In this document: positions 1 through 12,600 of the stretch, piece after piece
How the letters are laid out: the number at the start of each line of letters is the position of its first letter
How positions within the stretch are numbered: position 1 is the first letter of the stretch
Origin: Rutstroemia sp. NJR-2017a BVV2
Taxonomy: Eukaryota > Ascomycota > Leotiomycetes > Helotiales > Rutstroemiaceae
Direction: 5' to 3'
Length of the DNA: 64,000 bases
NCBI GenBank assembly: GCA_002946415.1
Contig: NJPS01000072.1
Location: 1-64,000 of the forward strand
Notes under the pieces: generated by a model
The model's database searches: none
Told to the model about the DNA's origin: nothing
Seen by the model: the letters and a program-made list of their open reading frames with translations, nothing else
Position numbers and translations under genes: made by a program

Positions 1-1470
1 ACATATTATCAGATTTGATACCACTGGGGATATACTAGAATACCGGAATTTAGGATGGAATGTAGAATAATTGCCTGAGGACTTGCAGATTCGCTTCACA
101 ATTGCCTAGTTAGGAAGTTCAAATTCCTGGAAGGTCTGGAATGTATTACATTCCAGTATATTAGTATACGGCCAGTATTAGTGATATCGAATCTAATACG
201 TATCACCAGGAATATATCCTCAATAATCCATACGTATCACTATAGTGGGGCGTATACAAAATACTGAAAATACTAGTCCCATCACTGCTACCAAGAAATC
301 AGACAATCATGTTGAGTCCGCTCACGAACTTGTGATGCGAAATCAGAGTAGCTGCCGTGAGGAATGATGATCGTGATGGGAGGGTGGTTATTAAGGAGTT
401 ATTTGCAAATGTGTTCCGTTATCATACGGGTCATGATATACTATCTGACCCATCACTCCTAATGGCTCCACATCTTGACGGAGTCTTCGGTGAAAGGGCG
501 ACTGCGCGATTGTGTGAAGCAAGTGTAGAATCAACACGCACTGTTCAAGAAAAGATCGAGCGTCATAGTGGTGAAGATTGTACTCGCTACAGTCGTTTCA
601 GAAGCAATTGACTACGAAGGTTCGCGGCCCGAAGTCAGCGGCATCCGTAGCGACCAAATACCTGTGGTAGGTCTTATCAAGCCATTCGAGGACGTGAGAC
701 GTGAGACCGAGTCATTTGGAAGCTGGTAAGCCCACTTCTTGCGGAGGTCCTGTTGCTGATCATCCCGCTGTCTTGAAGACCAAAGCGAGCCATTCTCCCG
801 GGACTATTTCGCGAACTTCATTTTGCCAATTGGACGTGGTGGTTTGGATGTTACTGACTAGCTGTAGTAGAACGAGATCCTACCAGGTACCCAATCTCAT
901 GAGCGCGGCCGAGTTCCTGAGATAGTCTCGGCATGAACAAGAACGCCGAATAGGTGACCGAGCATCCATAACCTCGAGCTCGTGAGCTGGCATCAATGAT
1001 CTGTAAATACGCAAGTTTTGCCTGCCATAACCGATCATAATGCGCAAGATGCTCGTTATGAACTCCGTTCGTAGAAAAGGGATGTTAGCCACTAACGTGG
1101 AACATTTCATTGCCGCAGGATAATGAGCTCAGGTGGCATTTGCAAGGCGATTTAGTCGTGAAAGGTACGAGTAGCAGTGGTTAAAGAAATGTCCATTTTG
1201 AACCGCACCCTTGCAAGGCCCCGTGCTTTGATTGGCTAGTCTGGGACAGCCCTGCACTAGCGTTTCTGGAGCTCGAGCCTTATCAACAAACCAGCGCGTC
1301 TGCATCCGAACGTTTCCTTGTTCTCCAAGCCTTGTCAGCATCGACAATGAGAAGATATACTACTGTATCTATATAGATACAATGATGATGATTTCTGCAA
1401 ATTTTCGCCTTCATCACTTCGCCATCACATATCGCTGAACTCGAATCTTACTGTTCGAGAACATTAAATC
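1..1470. other. 5' flank, no supported gene
   Basis: Nothing in this stretch can be supported as a gene. Open frames at 357-611 (+), 880-1110 (-) and 1129-1347 (-) are short, mutually unrelated and resemble no family I recognise. The first of these opens with GTG rather than ATG. A short motif, tacgtatcac, occurs twice near 203 and 230. The last part before 1471 is presumably the promoter and 5' leader of the CSN12-like gene. Confidence 0.5.
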
Positions 1471-3263
1471 ATGACAATCCTCGAAGAATTCCTCGAATCG
1501 ATCCTAAAATTTCTCCGATCAAAGGACTCTGTCAATTTACAACTATGGCTGCGAGTGGAACCGCCTCTTCCAGATCAATATTTCAAGCTCAGCCAAGAGT
1601 TGAAAACATCCTTCAAAGATAGCAATGTGCTGGAACGTGAAATAGCGAAATTGCTTCCCGATGATCCCAATGCCAGTTACGAAGATGGGAATGTTTGGCC
1701 AGGCTTTTTGGCCTTTATGAAAGACTACTTGGAGTTTTGGAGAGATGTAGATTTTGAAGATTTGTTGGAGACCCATTCTCAACTGACAAGCTTGGCTAGG
1801 TAAGCCGGTTATCACCATGAGTCGCTACCAATTGAACTAACAGAATGCGTTGCAGTACTTGTCTCGCAGCTTTATCCAATCCTACTTATGGAATAATAAT
1901 ACTCCCGACCGCGATCCAACTGTCTACCGCACTCGCGAAGCTTGCTATGACTCTTGACAAACGACCGGACCTCACAAGAAGATTACGGAGAGTTGCAGAT
2001 GTCGACGCAGGCGAAACCAGGAAGACGCTGGTAGAAGGGACCGCAGAGACAATCCAACGAGCTTTTACCGTTTGTTTGACCGAAAGAACTGCCAACAGGA
2101 ACGGTGTTGGATCAGATGGACGACCAGAGGGAAAGAAAGTTGGCATATACTCTTTTGCCAATCTGGCTCTCAAGCTTTTCTTCCAAGTATGGCGACTCGA
2201 TTATTGCTGCCTCGAATGATTATGCTGAGTGGTGAAATAGTGCCGGAAAACACGACTAGCGAATCAATTGATCACCAACATCACTCAACACTCCCCACCT
2301 CTAGAGCTTTACCCAGCTAGCCAGAGAGTGACATATCTATACTATCTAGGCCGCTACTTCTTTTCGAACACACACTACTATCTTGCGCAACGTAGTCTCC
2401 AGGCCGCGTACGATCAATGCCATGCTCAGTGTATCAACCAACGACGCCTGATTCTCATATATCTAACTTCTTCAAATTTGATCTTGGGCAGATTCCCATC
2501 CCGCCCTTTTATGTCCCGTCCAGAAGCCTCAGGTGTGATCGAGAAGTTCGTACCTATCGTAAAGGCTATCAAACTAGGCAACATTGTTGCATTCAAGCAT
2601 GCTCTAGGCCCCGAGGGTGGAAATGAACAATGGTTCTTCAAGAAAGGCATCCTCCTCCCCCTACTCTACCGTTGTGAAGTTTATGTGTGGAGGTCTCTCG
2701 CAAGGCGCGTCCTCAATTTGACATACTCGTGGCCATTCGATGCAAATTCTAAAAAGGCGCCTACACTCAACCTTAGCGACTTAGTCGTTGCGGCTCAGTA
2801 TTGCCAAAAGGTTCTTGAGGGGTGGGACAGGCCTCTGGATACGACAAAAGCGATGCAGTCAGGGCGGACGCATACGAACGCTATGTTTATTACCGCGCCA
2901 GACCTTGTTAAACCTTCAGGTGGCTTAAAAAACGTCTCAACACATCAGGGGACCATTTGGGGTAGCAAGTTACCCGATGTTTCGGATATTGAAAGTATCG
3001 TAGCTAGCTTAGTGCAGCAGGGATTGTTGAGAGGTTTCATTAGTCACACGCAAGGAAAATTTGCCATTCTAGGAGCCAAACAAAGAGGAGGACCACTTAA
3101 TGCAGGATTCCCGAGCATTTGGGAAGTTATTCGGGATAGATCTGAGAAGGAAGGACTTGGAGCAGATGTACCAGGCTGGGTTACTGGTGACAGCAGCAGT
3201 AGTGTTGTAAGTGGAGGAGTATTCAATTTAACGGGAATCGCTAGGCCGGCAGGATCTGGTTGA
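1471..3263 (+). CDS. csn12: CSN12/THP1-type PCI domain protein
   Basis: Exons 1471-1799, 1856-2186 and 2241-3263 join in phase to a 560-aa protein. Intron 1 has GTAAGC, a CTAAC branch site and TGCAG. Intron 2 has GTATGG and ATAG, and splicing it restores the conserved run from KLFFQ into CRKTR. The segment YSFANLALKLFFQ followed by SQRVTYLYYLGRYFFSNTHY and FKKGILLPLLYRCEVYVWRSL is the signature of the CSN12/PCID2/Thp1 family, whose C-terminal half is a PCI domain (here roughly residues 230-520). Family members act in the COP9 signalosome (CSN12) or in TREX-2 mRNA export (Thp1). The two are hard to separate by sequence, and CSN12 is the usual label in filamentous fungi. About 60 residues rich in Gly/Ser lie inside and after the PCI region, so it is longer than most relatives. 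Start ATG 1471 is the first in frame. Confidence 0.9.
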
Positions 3264-3575
3264 GTAAATACACAAGTCACGATTTTCCGTCGGAAGACAT
3301 TCGTCCCATATGCTCGAATGCTACACGGTCCCGCGGGTGTTGTCCGCCGGATCAAATTATGGAAGCACTGCTGTTCATATGAAGGACGAACGACATAGCT
3401 ACACCAGCGTACTCCCGAACGAAAGAAGACAAGCCACACATGGTTGTGTTACTACGAATTTGGATAAATGTATTCTACAAGATCATGTCTGGACAAAAGA
3501 CCCTTTCGCCTCCAATGTAGCATCTGAAAAACACCGAGGACCAGCTCAGGCTTAATCACATTTAATTCTTCCAAT
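3264..3575. other. Intergenic, convergent genes
   Basis: This stretch of about 310 bases lies between the 3' ends of the CSN12-like gene (+) and the PTH11-like gene (-). I see no gene in it. It must hold both 3' untranslated regions and poly(A) signals. Confidence 0.5.
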
Positions 3576-4864
3576 TCAGACATACACATACCCACCTCGT
3601 TGTTCCTCTTCTCGGCCAAACTCCCTTTGAACCATGATAGCTAGTCGCGTCCTGTTTATTTCATCATAATCACCAAGAGGCTGGAACCCTTGGGCTTCGA
3701 TACTCGACTGAAGTTGTTGGTGCTGCATTTGAATGACGCTTCCATCCTCTGCTGGACCTTGATTATTCGGCAACGGCACTCGTACTTGTCCTATGCCTGC
3801 ACGACTCTTGAACCCCTGTATGATCCTTGAATTGGCGATAAGTTCAAGCAAAGGACGGCACATAAGTAGACATGCACAGATGAGATAACAACCTGGCTCC
3901 AACAACGTCCAAACCAGGAGCTCCGGTGCTATAAATGTGCGATCTTCAGTGTCGTTTATCTTGATGAATATCGAGAATCGCAGAATGGATGTTATCAGAC
4001 CACTGTATTGTCACTGAGTTAACAGGATTATCTTGGGTGGTCTAAGTTTGGAAAACTCACAAACCTCCTATCAGAAATTCAAATGTCAACCCTACTTTCA
4101 GTCGCATAGGTATATGTAACTTCCAAATCACCGGGATCGGTACAGCAAGCATTCCTATGTCTGTAAGAATGATCGGAAGGGCAACCCATGATTGGAAAGC
4201 ATTTGCATTGATACACTTTGGATTCTTGTTCTCAAGATCCCATATCGACGAAACTGGCCAGCATTGAAAGATCGCGATGGGTTCAAGAATTAGGACATAT
4301 GCCCCTACGGCGACCATGAGGCAGTGTATGAATATCCGACTCGTTCTGGCGACAAATAGACGACGGTACAAGACTAGGATGGCAAGTCGAGGTGAGCTGA
4401 CCGCAAGTAGGTCGATGATATCCATTGCGTACTGATTCTTGAGCCAGCGTACTAACGTATCTGGTTTGTTCCGTTCGAGGTACAGGTAATGATGCCCGAC
4501 TCCTGCATTTTTGACACCATCTAGAGCCAATATTAGCCTCCCCCGTCGGATTATCAAGTAGCGAGTGACACCGGCGACGATTAGGGACTGGTAGGCACCT
4601 ATGTTGAACCGAAAGAGAAATTTGAATCATACCGATTGAGAGCGCAGCTAGACCGAAATTCAGCAGTAAGGATGTAACAACGAGTATATCATCTAGTCCC
4701 CACGGCGCCTTGCTCAACCAGCGCGAAATATATCGCAGAGAGACACATATTACCTGTATTCCTAGGAATACACTCGTGAAGACCAACGCGACGTTCCCAG
4801 AAAAAATCGAATCATTAACATCGGCCGAGGCATCTTCGGTGAGGTCAGGAATATTTACGGTCAT
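3576..4864 (-). CDS. PTH11-like rhodopsin-fold membrane protein
   Basis: Exons 4864-4633, 4520-4061 and 4002-3576 give a 372-aa protein. Splices are GTATGA/CTAG (112 nt) and GTGAGT/ACAG (58 nt), and both keep phase. There are about seven hydrophobic segments: an N-terminal one after an acidic extracellular-looking start (SGNVALVFTSVFLGIQVICV), a WGLDDILVV loop typical of the family, then helices around YQ-like LLAVSSPRLAILVLYRRLF, the ILTDIGMLAVPIPVIWKL segment, and a final TM near LEPGCYLICACLLMCRPLL. The cytoplasmic tail of about 100 residues is polar. This pattern is the fungal rhodopsin domain of PTH11-like proteins, putative surface receptors for host or nutrient cues. No CFEM cysteine domain precedes it. 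No ligand can be inferred. Confidence 0.85.
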
Positions 4865-6413
4865 GATACCTTACAGCTGAAGACCAAATAACAATGACCG
4901 ATCCGTCTAATATAAGTCAGGACAACAGTCAGACCTCTCGGCGACGAGAATAGTACCCGCGAGGCACCTTGAAGTATAAACCATCATCGCCCCCAGTAGT
5001 GAATAATTAGTAGACAAGTGCAAAAGGCACACCACTCCATGAAGGCTTCATGTATTTGTACAACACGAAATGCATGGGATGAACAACAAGTGTTGTGAAC
5101 ACAATTCTTTAAATAGATGTTTGATTGGTACCGGACCAACAGTTGATTTGGCGACGAGGCGGTTCGGTTCAGATGTGTATAGCAATGCACCATCGTATCA
5201 TGCGCTTAGTTGTGATCTTCACTTTCGCCTTCCAGCACGCATTGGGAGTGGTGGCAATTATCCAAACTATGCGATTCCCAACACAACACACCCTCGTGGT
5301 CGTGGAGAGGCGCAAAAGAGACCCCACCACATACCCCGCCACAGTCCGGAAGAATGGATGAATGGGGGCTGTGTCTGTCGGCAGTCATTGCCCTATGAAA
5401 CTCCACTATGCCGGTAGGACGATGCTGTTGTTCATAGTACAGTGCAGGGTGAAACCGAGTACTTACTTACCTATTCGCTGATAGGCTTTGCGAAATGCAC
5501 ACAACCACCTAGCTTTGCTGCGCCATTTTTTCATTCCTTTGAACTATTGTACATTACACCAGGTGCTAGCAAATACTGGTTTCACTGTGCTGTGATGTAT
5601 GCACGCACCACGACTCGTGTGTAGGTCAACCGCGGCGCAGCCGCATCAATACGAGTCTTCCAAGATGTACGCTGGTGTGTGTTGTATTTGGTAGTGGTGG
5701 TGGTGGTGATGGTGGGGTGTTCGGTATAATGTAACGCTGGGTGCAAGTGCGCGGCTGCGTTGTCACATGTACCTGGTTTGGGGGCAATTGCGTATGGAAG
5801 ATTTGAGTCTGGACTAGTTACGGCTCCTTCCAATGGGAGAACGGGTTTTTGGTAGTTAATATGGTGTAGCTACTTACTGGCGATGAATACATGGACAATG
5901 TGCTTCAAAGCTTGTTATTTTATTCTGGCGTCCCCTTTTGACGAACCACGGTTGGGGAGATATCCAATAGCCGCAGGATATATTATCATGTGAAGTAATG
6001 CTCTTCGGTTTACTATCAGTTGCGCGCTACATGGCATCTGGGACATTGAGAAGCTATATGATGGTGAACTTGAGAGAAACCAAAACTACTTTGAATATTG
6101 TTTGTTAGGATCGCCTTGTTAATGATTGGAGGAAGAATGAGTTTCACAAACTCAGTATATCATCATTGCCAACCACTGTCCGTCTACGAAACACATATCG
6201 ATCGTGCTCGTAAACACATTATCCCAAATCTTGGGGAACGTTTGGAGTTATTTCAGCAGGCTTAATCTTTACTCGGATGTGACGATGAACGTGAAATGCC
6301 GTGGTTAATTGCATTTAGTATGTTGGCATGACGGGTGGAGTGTCTATTTCACCTGGTGCCTTGGTGCTCAGAAGAAAGGACAAGTCTAATGTATGATAGG
6401 TTGATATTGCTAG
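4865..6413. other. Gene-free stretch with GT-rich microsatellite
   Basis: No frame here can be defended as coding. Short frames at 5070-5417 (+), 5206-5406 (-) and 5582-5833 (-) overlap one another and have low-complexity or random composition. A GGT/GGTGAT microsatellite lies at about 5690-5717. The right part adjoins the 3' end of the ankyrin-type gene, and the left part is the promoter of the PTH11-like gene. Confidence 0.5.
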
Positions 6414-8904
6414 CTAGTAAATGCGATATGTATCTATTACATGTCCCTCGACCCTTTGCAGATATTTGATGATGTTTGCTGGTACTGTAAATGTCATTCC
6501 AGTTTGCCTTCGTCTGTGTCTCTTGTTTACTCCTGATTCCCTAGGGTTCCCAAAGCTGTAACCAAGTTCAAGCTGTCTTGTACCGTTATAATATCTAACT
6601 CTATAGCAATGCCTATGCAAATAATCATGAGAAGTCTCCGTAGGATCGATAGTTATCGGGATCTGGTTACTACTCAGAAATCTTGCTTTTTGGACTTTGA
6701 AAGCAGCAGTATTCATCGACGTTGGGTGTAAAGGGACTGTATTTCACCCAGCTGTTACTACTTTCATGTTTTGAGGAATCCCAGTACTTAATATAGATCT
6801 CTGAAAACTCAGAGCCATCGAAACTAAAATCGAAACCAGTGTCGTCAAAGTTGGCTACCCATGCTCCTGGTATGTTGCGCTCCGGGCTCTCAGCCATGTC
6901 CCAGAATTGTTGAACCGCCTGATATCGGTTATATTCGTTATACCAGTAGCGATGTACAAGTTTGAATTCCCAATCTTCGGGAGTTGGGCCATAGGTAAAA
7001 GATAATATCCTCCAATTTTGGTAGGTCTCTTGATCGAACGGCCTTTCCATATAATCAGTTAGAAGTATATGTAACTCCTTTCCTCCGTATTCTACCAAAT
7101 CTACACCTGTTTCGTATAATATTTCGAGCCAGACTCGTGCCACTGGAGGAAGGGTTGAAACAATGCAGCAGCTACAGCCATTGCAGAACTGCGTGCAAGT
7201 ATCCAGAATAATCGTTTTCAAAATACTCGATCCATGTATCCAGCCTTCGTTGTGGATGTCAGATCTCAATGTAATGAGCCGGAGTACAAATTCCATCTGA
7301 GCTGAGATTCCAGGGCAGAAAAGTGACCCGCCAGCCTCGAAATTAGATTTACCAATTTTAGACAAACAGGTTTTAGAGAATTGTCCTGGCGGTGTCTTCA
7401 CTTTCAACTTCCGACAAACGCTAAATGCTAGGTCGAGAGCAGATATTCGAAGTAGATTAGCACCTGTATAACCCGTCCCTAAAGTCACTCGTTTATCTAG
7501 CTCTTCCTCTCCCAGAATCAGCTCTAGAATATTTTTAACAGTGCCACTGCAATCTGGCTTATACGAAATATTCGTCGTCAGAATAAATCTCATAACTACT
7601 TCGAGTGGTAGATGCCTCCAATATGTGCTGGTCAAACGCAGCAAGAAAAGAAGGTCATCAATGTCTCCACGGAACGTCCACCTAAATTCCAAAGAAAACT
7701 CATCCGACACCGACAGTAGTCGTCGTAGAATATTGTTTCTTCCGTCCGTTCTCACAGAGGACCTAATAATGTTTGGGTTACAAACATTATAAATCGACGA
7801 CCTGAGTTCTAAATTAGAGGACGGGCTGCTGATAATGTTTTAAATTACATACCCCAGACGAGAATCATCGATATCCGCGCCTTCTTCAAGTAGGAGGCTA
7901 CAAATTGAATCTCTCAGTTCAAATGCGGCATACTATTCATAATGAGTAATTTCACAATCGAACAAGAAGAGAAGAATTAATACATCTAACAATGTAGTAC
8001 CAAACGCGTTTCTGTCAAAAGGTGTAGCCCTTTTACTTGCAAGCAGTTCTCGAACTCCATCCACATCTCCCCTGCGGATGCAACGCAACACAGGTGATTC
8101 AAATTCAATTGTATAGTATTGTCGAAATACATGTTTCCACCCCGAAGGTATCTCATGCACAGCAAAATCCCAAGTACGACTGGTGCGCGAGAACCATAAT
8201 GGCATTCTTATCTTCGATTGAAAATATGGCTTCTCGGTCTTCCTTCCGGATCTGCTTCTCTTCGCAATAATTGCTGTTTTATCATCTTCCGGAGCTTGGA
8301 AATGTGTTTGTGCTGTATGTATTTTGGTTGATATGCGAAGCGGCGCAATTTGGACGGAGGACTGCGCAACCACAGCTTTCAGTTCCTGGAATCCCTGTTG
8401 CATTTCTTGTTGTAGTAGTAATTGCATATCGAGTGTGTTCGTCTTGATGGTATCAATCTGTACTGCATGATAGCTGGCCTGTTGAGCTTCCGTGCAAGTC
8501 TGCCGACAGAGTAGAAGTATATACTGTGCACTGCTCAGCCGATCTTGGAGCTTCTTGATAGTTTCCTTTTTCAGGACAACTTTGGCGCTGCCGAATCTGC
8601 GACGTTTATCCACGACGCTATTGAGATCTTGCACCAATTTTTCCAGTACCACCACGCCTTCACGACAAAGCTTCATGCATTGCGATGCAGCCACTGGTGC
8701 AATGGGTGCTGGATCGGTGTCATACTTGCGAATATCTTCGAGGACTAACTTCAAAGTGTTGAGCTCCTTGAGCGTATATTGTATATCATCGGGTGCTTCT
8801 TTTACGGCGTCCCAGAATTCTTTCGCTTTTTTGATGCCGTCCAACAGAGTAATCCCAAACGAGGCTATACCCATGACACTGGCGATCGCTTCGACTCCCG
8901 ACAT
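6414..8904 (-). CDS. NACHT-associated N-terminal / ankyrin-like protein
   Basis: Exons 8904-7984, 7932-7853 and 7801-6748 join in phase, probably followed by 6662-6414, giving about 767 aa. Without the last splice the frame stops at 6670 (710 aa). The N-terminus (MSGVEAIASVMGIASFGITL, then long amphipathic helices to about residue 200) is the domain found in front of NACHT or ankyrin modules in fungal STAND/NLR-like proteins. Around residues 270-340 an ankyrin-like unit follows: VLRCIRRGDVDGVRELLAS, then FGTTLLDYAAFELRDSICSL and LLEEGADIDD. No P-loop ATPase is present, so this is not a complete NLR. Introns 1 and 2 are both 51 nt. Intron 1 is in frame and ends in TAG, so its retention would truncate the protein. 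I prefer the extended C-terminus because that frame reads RYYNGTRQLELGYSFGNP, which looks coding. ATG 8904 starts the domain exactly. An in-frame extension upstream to 9144 is likely leader. Confidence 0.75.
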
Positions 8905-9686
8905 AATGTTCCAAGCAAATAGGGGTAAATAAAACGCACGATTGAATGAATTAGAGAGTATAAAATATGCCTTTAGGAGCAGATGATAAATGTATGCAAT
9001 GAGAACAGATGAAAATGAGGAGATGAGAAGCGCGGGGAGACTGAAGTATTGAGGGGAAACTATGCTCAGCCTCACTGATGCTGTGCGACAACGCACCATT
9101 GCGACTTCACGCCAACCCTCTCCAACCATAATTCCTACCACCACTCTGAAGATCTAAAGTTCTGCGGCACAGCCTTGAAGTGCTTCAGTACAGAAGACTA
9201 CATCACTATTCTCCGAGAAACAGTCCAGTACGCACTCTCTCGCCTATGTGCGCTTACACTTCGTTGCTCGAGTTAGAAACTTTAAATGACCGCGGCGCCG
9301 GTATAACAGGCATGTTAGCAACTCGACCTTCCACCTATCTTCCACATCTAAGATCGCCGTTTCGTCTACTACTCCACATGAACTACTATTTCTCATAGCA
9401 TAGTTCCCTCCCGTTGACTACATGCTGTACTTTCTATCTTCCCATCCTCCTACTCTAAGTACAATGTTAAGCACCTATCATCAAGCCAGATCTAACTCCG
9501 CGTAACAAAGCCGTAGACCCAACCACCAACACAGACTCACCATCTCGCCGGATGAGAAGAGATATTGACATATTGTAAATAATCATTCATTATCTATAAT
9601 GATCTATCCTTAGAATACATATATATTTACACATTTCCTCCTCCCATCTCCATCTCCATCTCCATCCCCACCGCCCAACCCCACAC
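8905..9686. other. Intergenic with CATCTC microsatellite
   Basis: I see no gene here. The right end contains a pyrimidine-rich CATCTC microsatellite at about 9643-9669, next to the stop of the 1259-aa gene. The left part is the leader and promoter of the ankyrin-type gene. Confidence 0.5.
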
Positions 9687-12600
9687 CTACCCCAGCCTCC
9701 CATCCGGCGCCTCAAAATCCCCCACCTCCCTCATCTTCTTCTCCACAACCAACCTATCAAACGCCCACTGCTTAGCCTTTTTTTCCTTCTTCCGCACCTG
9801 CTTCTTCTTTTCCAGCTCCAGCCTATACCACTCCCTAATCCGCACTTTATTCCACCCGCCCTCCATCCTGACATACTCCCCCCTCTGCAGATGCGCCTCC
9901 AGCATCTCTTTCTTTTTCTGTCTCCGATACATTTTATTTTTATTTTTCATCTTCAACTGCTCAACCTCCTTGCTTGCTGGCATACGACGGATTATAATTT
10001 TATTCTTGTCCTTCTCACCATCGCTACGCTCAGCTAGCCCGACAAGCGCTCTCATCATGTCGTTGTGGTAGTGCGTTTTGCTGTCGTAGTTGGTCCAGTT
10101 CAAGTTCAGTGGTTGGCGATCCGTTGATACTTTCCTGACTGAAGCGAGCAGGTCCCGCACCAATTTCGCATCTGCGTGCGTGGTCTGTTGCTTTGAGCTT
10201 TTCTCAGCATCTTCATTTTGTCGTTCCCCTGTTCGGAACCATGCAAGCGATTTCTCATGAGTGGCAGACTGGGGACTGCGTGGTTCGAGAGTGAATCTTG
10301 AGCTCGACTCGGGGCTGTTGCTTGCATAGTGCTTGGATGGTTCCAATATGGACGCCTTCCTCCCGCCGTCCGTTTTCTGTGCCTCAGTAGTAGTCTCAGG
10401 CTGCTTTCCTTCGTTTTCCTCATTATCCTTTGGCGTCACCTCCTCGGCCTTAGAAGTACTTGTGGGGAAGATATACTCTAACAGCGTATTCGATCGACGA
10501 CCAGAAGACGGAGTTCGCGCATCCTTCAATGGTAGGTTCCCATTACTGTTGTCGATCGACATGTTCATAGAGAAATAAGGAGTTTCAGAATTGATGACTG
10601 CTCTTTCAAGGCGCTTAGTACGAACGGGGCTGGGTTGTGGCTGTTTATGAGCCAGCGACAATCGTGCAGAATGGTGAAACTGCTGTGCAGCAAGATGATA
10701 GCGTATCTTCTTGAAGCTATCGGCTGGTATGCTACTGAACCTGCCAAGATGAGATTTGCTTGAGCCAGAAGATAGTGACCTGTTGTGGGAAGCCGTCTTC
10801 GCTTCCCCCTCATAATCCATTGTACTCTTGAGCACGGACCTCAGTAATTTTCGGGGGAAACCCGCTTTCAATGTATTGATGTTTTGCTGTTCATTTTCTT
10901 CTGGGTGTTGTTCTCGTCCCAGAGCACTGTACCCACCGCTGGCTGTGTGGCTAGCTTCAATTGGAGACTCGGAACGATCATGATGAGAATGAGTGAGAGC
11001 CTCCATGGCCATCCGAGTCGGCGAAAGAGGCTGGAAACTGTCTTTTCCCAGCTTCTGCGGATCTACACTCACCCCCAGATCCTCCATTACCCCATCCCTA
11101 AAAATAGCAGTTTTGCCCGTGAAAAGAGATATCCAATCGGACGTCTCTACCTTAATCCGCCTAAGCTCCCGTCTCCATTGTTCTACTGATTCCTGGTTTT
11201 GTTGTTCTAGGGCCTCAAGGAGAGTCAAAGTACGAGGTTTGGACACTGGCTCAGGATCAAGTCCATCCATGGAACCTTCCAACTTCTTATTGTCTTCCCT
11301 CATTTGCGCTGAGTCCGAAAATGAACCTGATCCGCCGTTCGTTATATTTGCCTTTATCCCCTCGAAATGTATGATAGACCTAGGAGCGCGTTCTTCATCG
11401 TTTTCTTCCGCCACGCGTCCGGTCTCGTCTTCTCTTTCAACCTTATCTATATCCTCAACCTCTTGTTCTCGTATAGCAGAAATAGACGATTCGTTTAACC
11501 GACTCTTCGTCCTCAAATGTTGTCCCTGTGAGGAGTTTTCCGCTATATTCTTGATAATATTCTTAACCTGCTTTTGCTGTTGCAGTATCTGCTCCATTCC
11601 TTTCTTCATGTCTTCCCACTCCTTTTTCATCTCGACTCTCATCTCTTCCCACTTCTTTTTCATCTCAACTCTCATCTCTTCCCACTCCTTTTTCATCTCG
11701 AATCTCATCTCAACTCTCTCTTTCTCCCATTTTACCATTTCCTGTCTTGGCTCCTCCAGGACTGTCTTGATCTTAGTTTCCATCGCCTTCGTATCAACTC
11801 TATCTTTTTCCCATTTTACCCTTTCCTGCCCTAGCTCCTCTAGGTCTCTCTTGATCATGGTTTCTATCGTCCTCACCTCATCGCCGCCAATGCCATTTGG
11901 TATGTTCTCACCCAATGTAACAGAACCGCTATCGATGCTCAAGCTCACGGCATCACTCTTTTCTTTCTGATGAACCTCTGGAATTAAACTTTTATCGGAA
12001 CCTCTGGCCTTAGTTATGGTCGTACTCCACTTTCCGTTCCAAAAGTTGTTGGCTGGAAACTTCTTCTCAGCCCACCGCCCAAAATCCGTCGGCGTGGTCA
12101 CCGTTTCAAGACTCTCCTTATCCACAGAACTCGCGGTGGGGCCTTCCTTTCCAAGCTCCTCCTCCGCCTCGCCCTCAATCTCGTTTTTCCCCTTCGTCTG
12201 GCTCTCCAAGTTTGTCCCGTCCCTTTGCTCTTCCGTTATCAAATCTTGCGTCAGCGATGTAACTTTTGCCGAATCTTGTTGCTTCTGCAGTTCCACAGCC
12301 TTCGGAACCATATCCGGCAACTGGTCGAACTCCGACGTCTCCATCAACCCCGAGAATGGCGCCTCACTCGGATCATCATAGCTCTCAGGAAGATTCCTAT
12401 GCAGGTAATGATTGTAATCTGTTTCTTCGTACATACTATAATTTAGGAGACGGAGATCATAATGCGCCGGATCTTCCAAATCATACCCCTTCCGATCGAT
12501 TTGCGTCTTCTCTACAAAGTGTTTCCACATCTGCGGACCCGAATTTAGCCAGGGATCAGGCTCAAAGCCAATTCTCTTGCAAACTTTGAGAAAACTGGGT

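Noticed and set aside
109..131. tRNA T-arm-like motif (gttcaaattc)
   Set aside because: There is no acceptor stem, anticodon arm or D arm at the proper spacing. No tRNA was found in the window.
357..611. 84-codon frame on +
   Set aside because: It begins with GTG, has no family resemblance, and no splice sites link it to another coding stretch.
5070..5417. Overlapping frames on both strands
   Set aside because: They have random composition and mutual overlap, with no promoter or splice support.
8905..9144. N-terminal extension of the ankyrin-type protein
   Set aside because: It is in frame, but the family's domain starts exactly at the downstream ATG (8904) and the extension is not protein-like.
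10993..11970. 325-codon frame on + inside the 1259-aa gene
   Set aside because: It is Ser/Phe-rich antisense shadow of the coiled-coil region.
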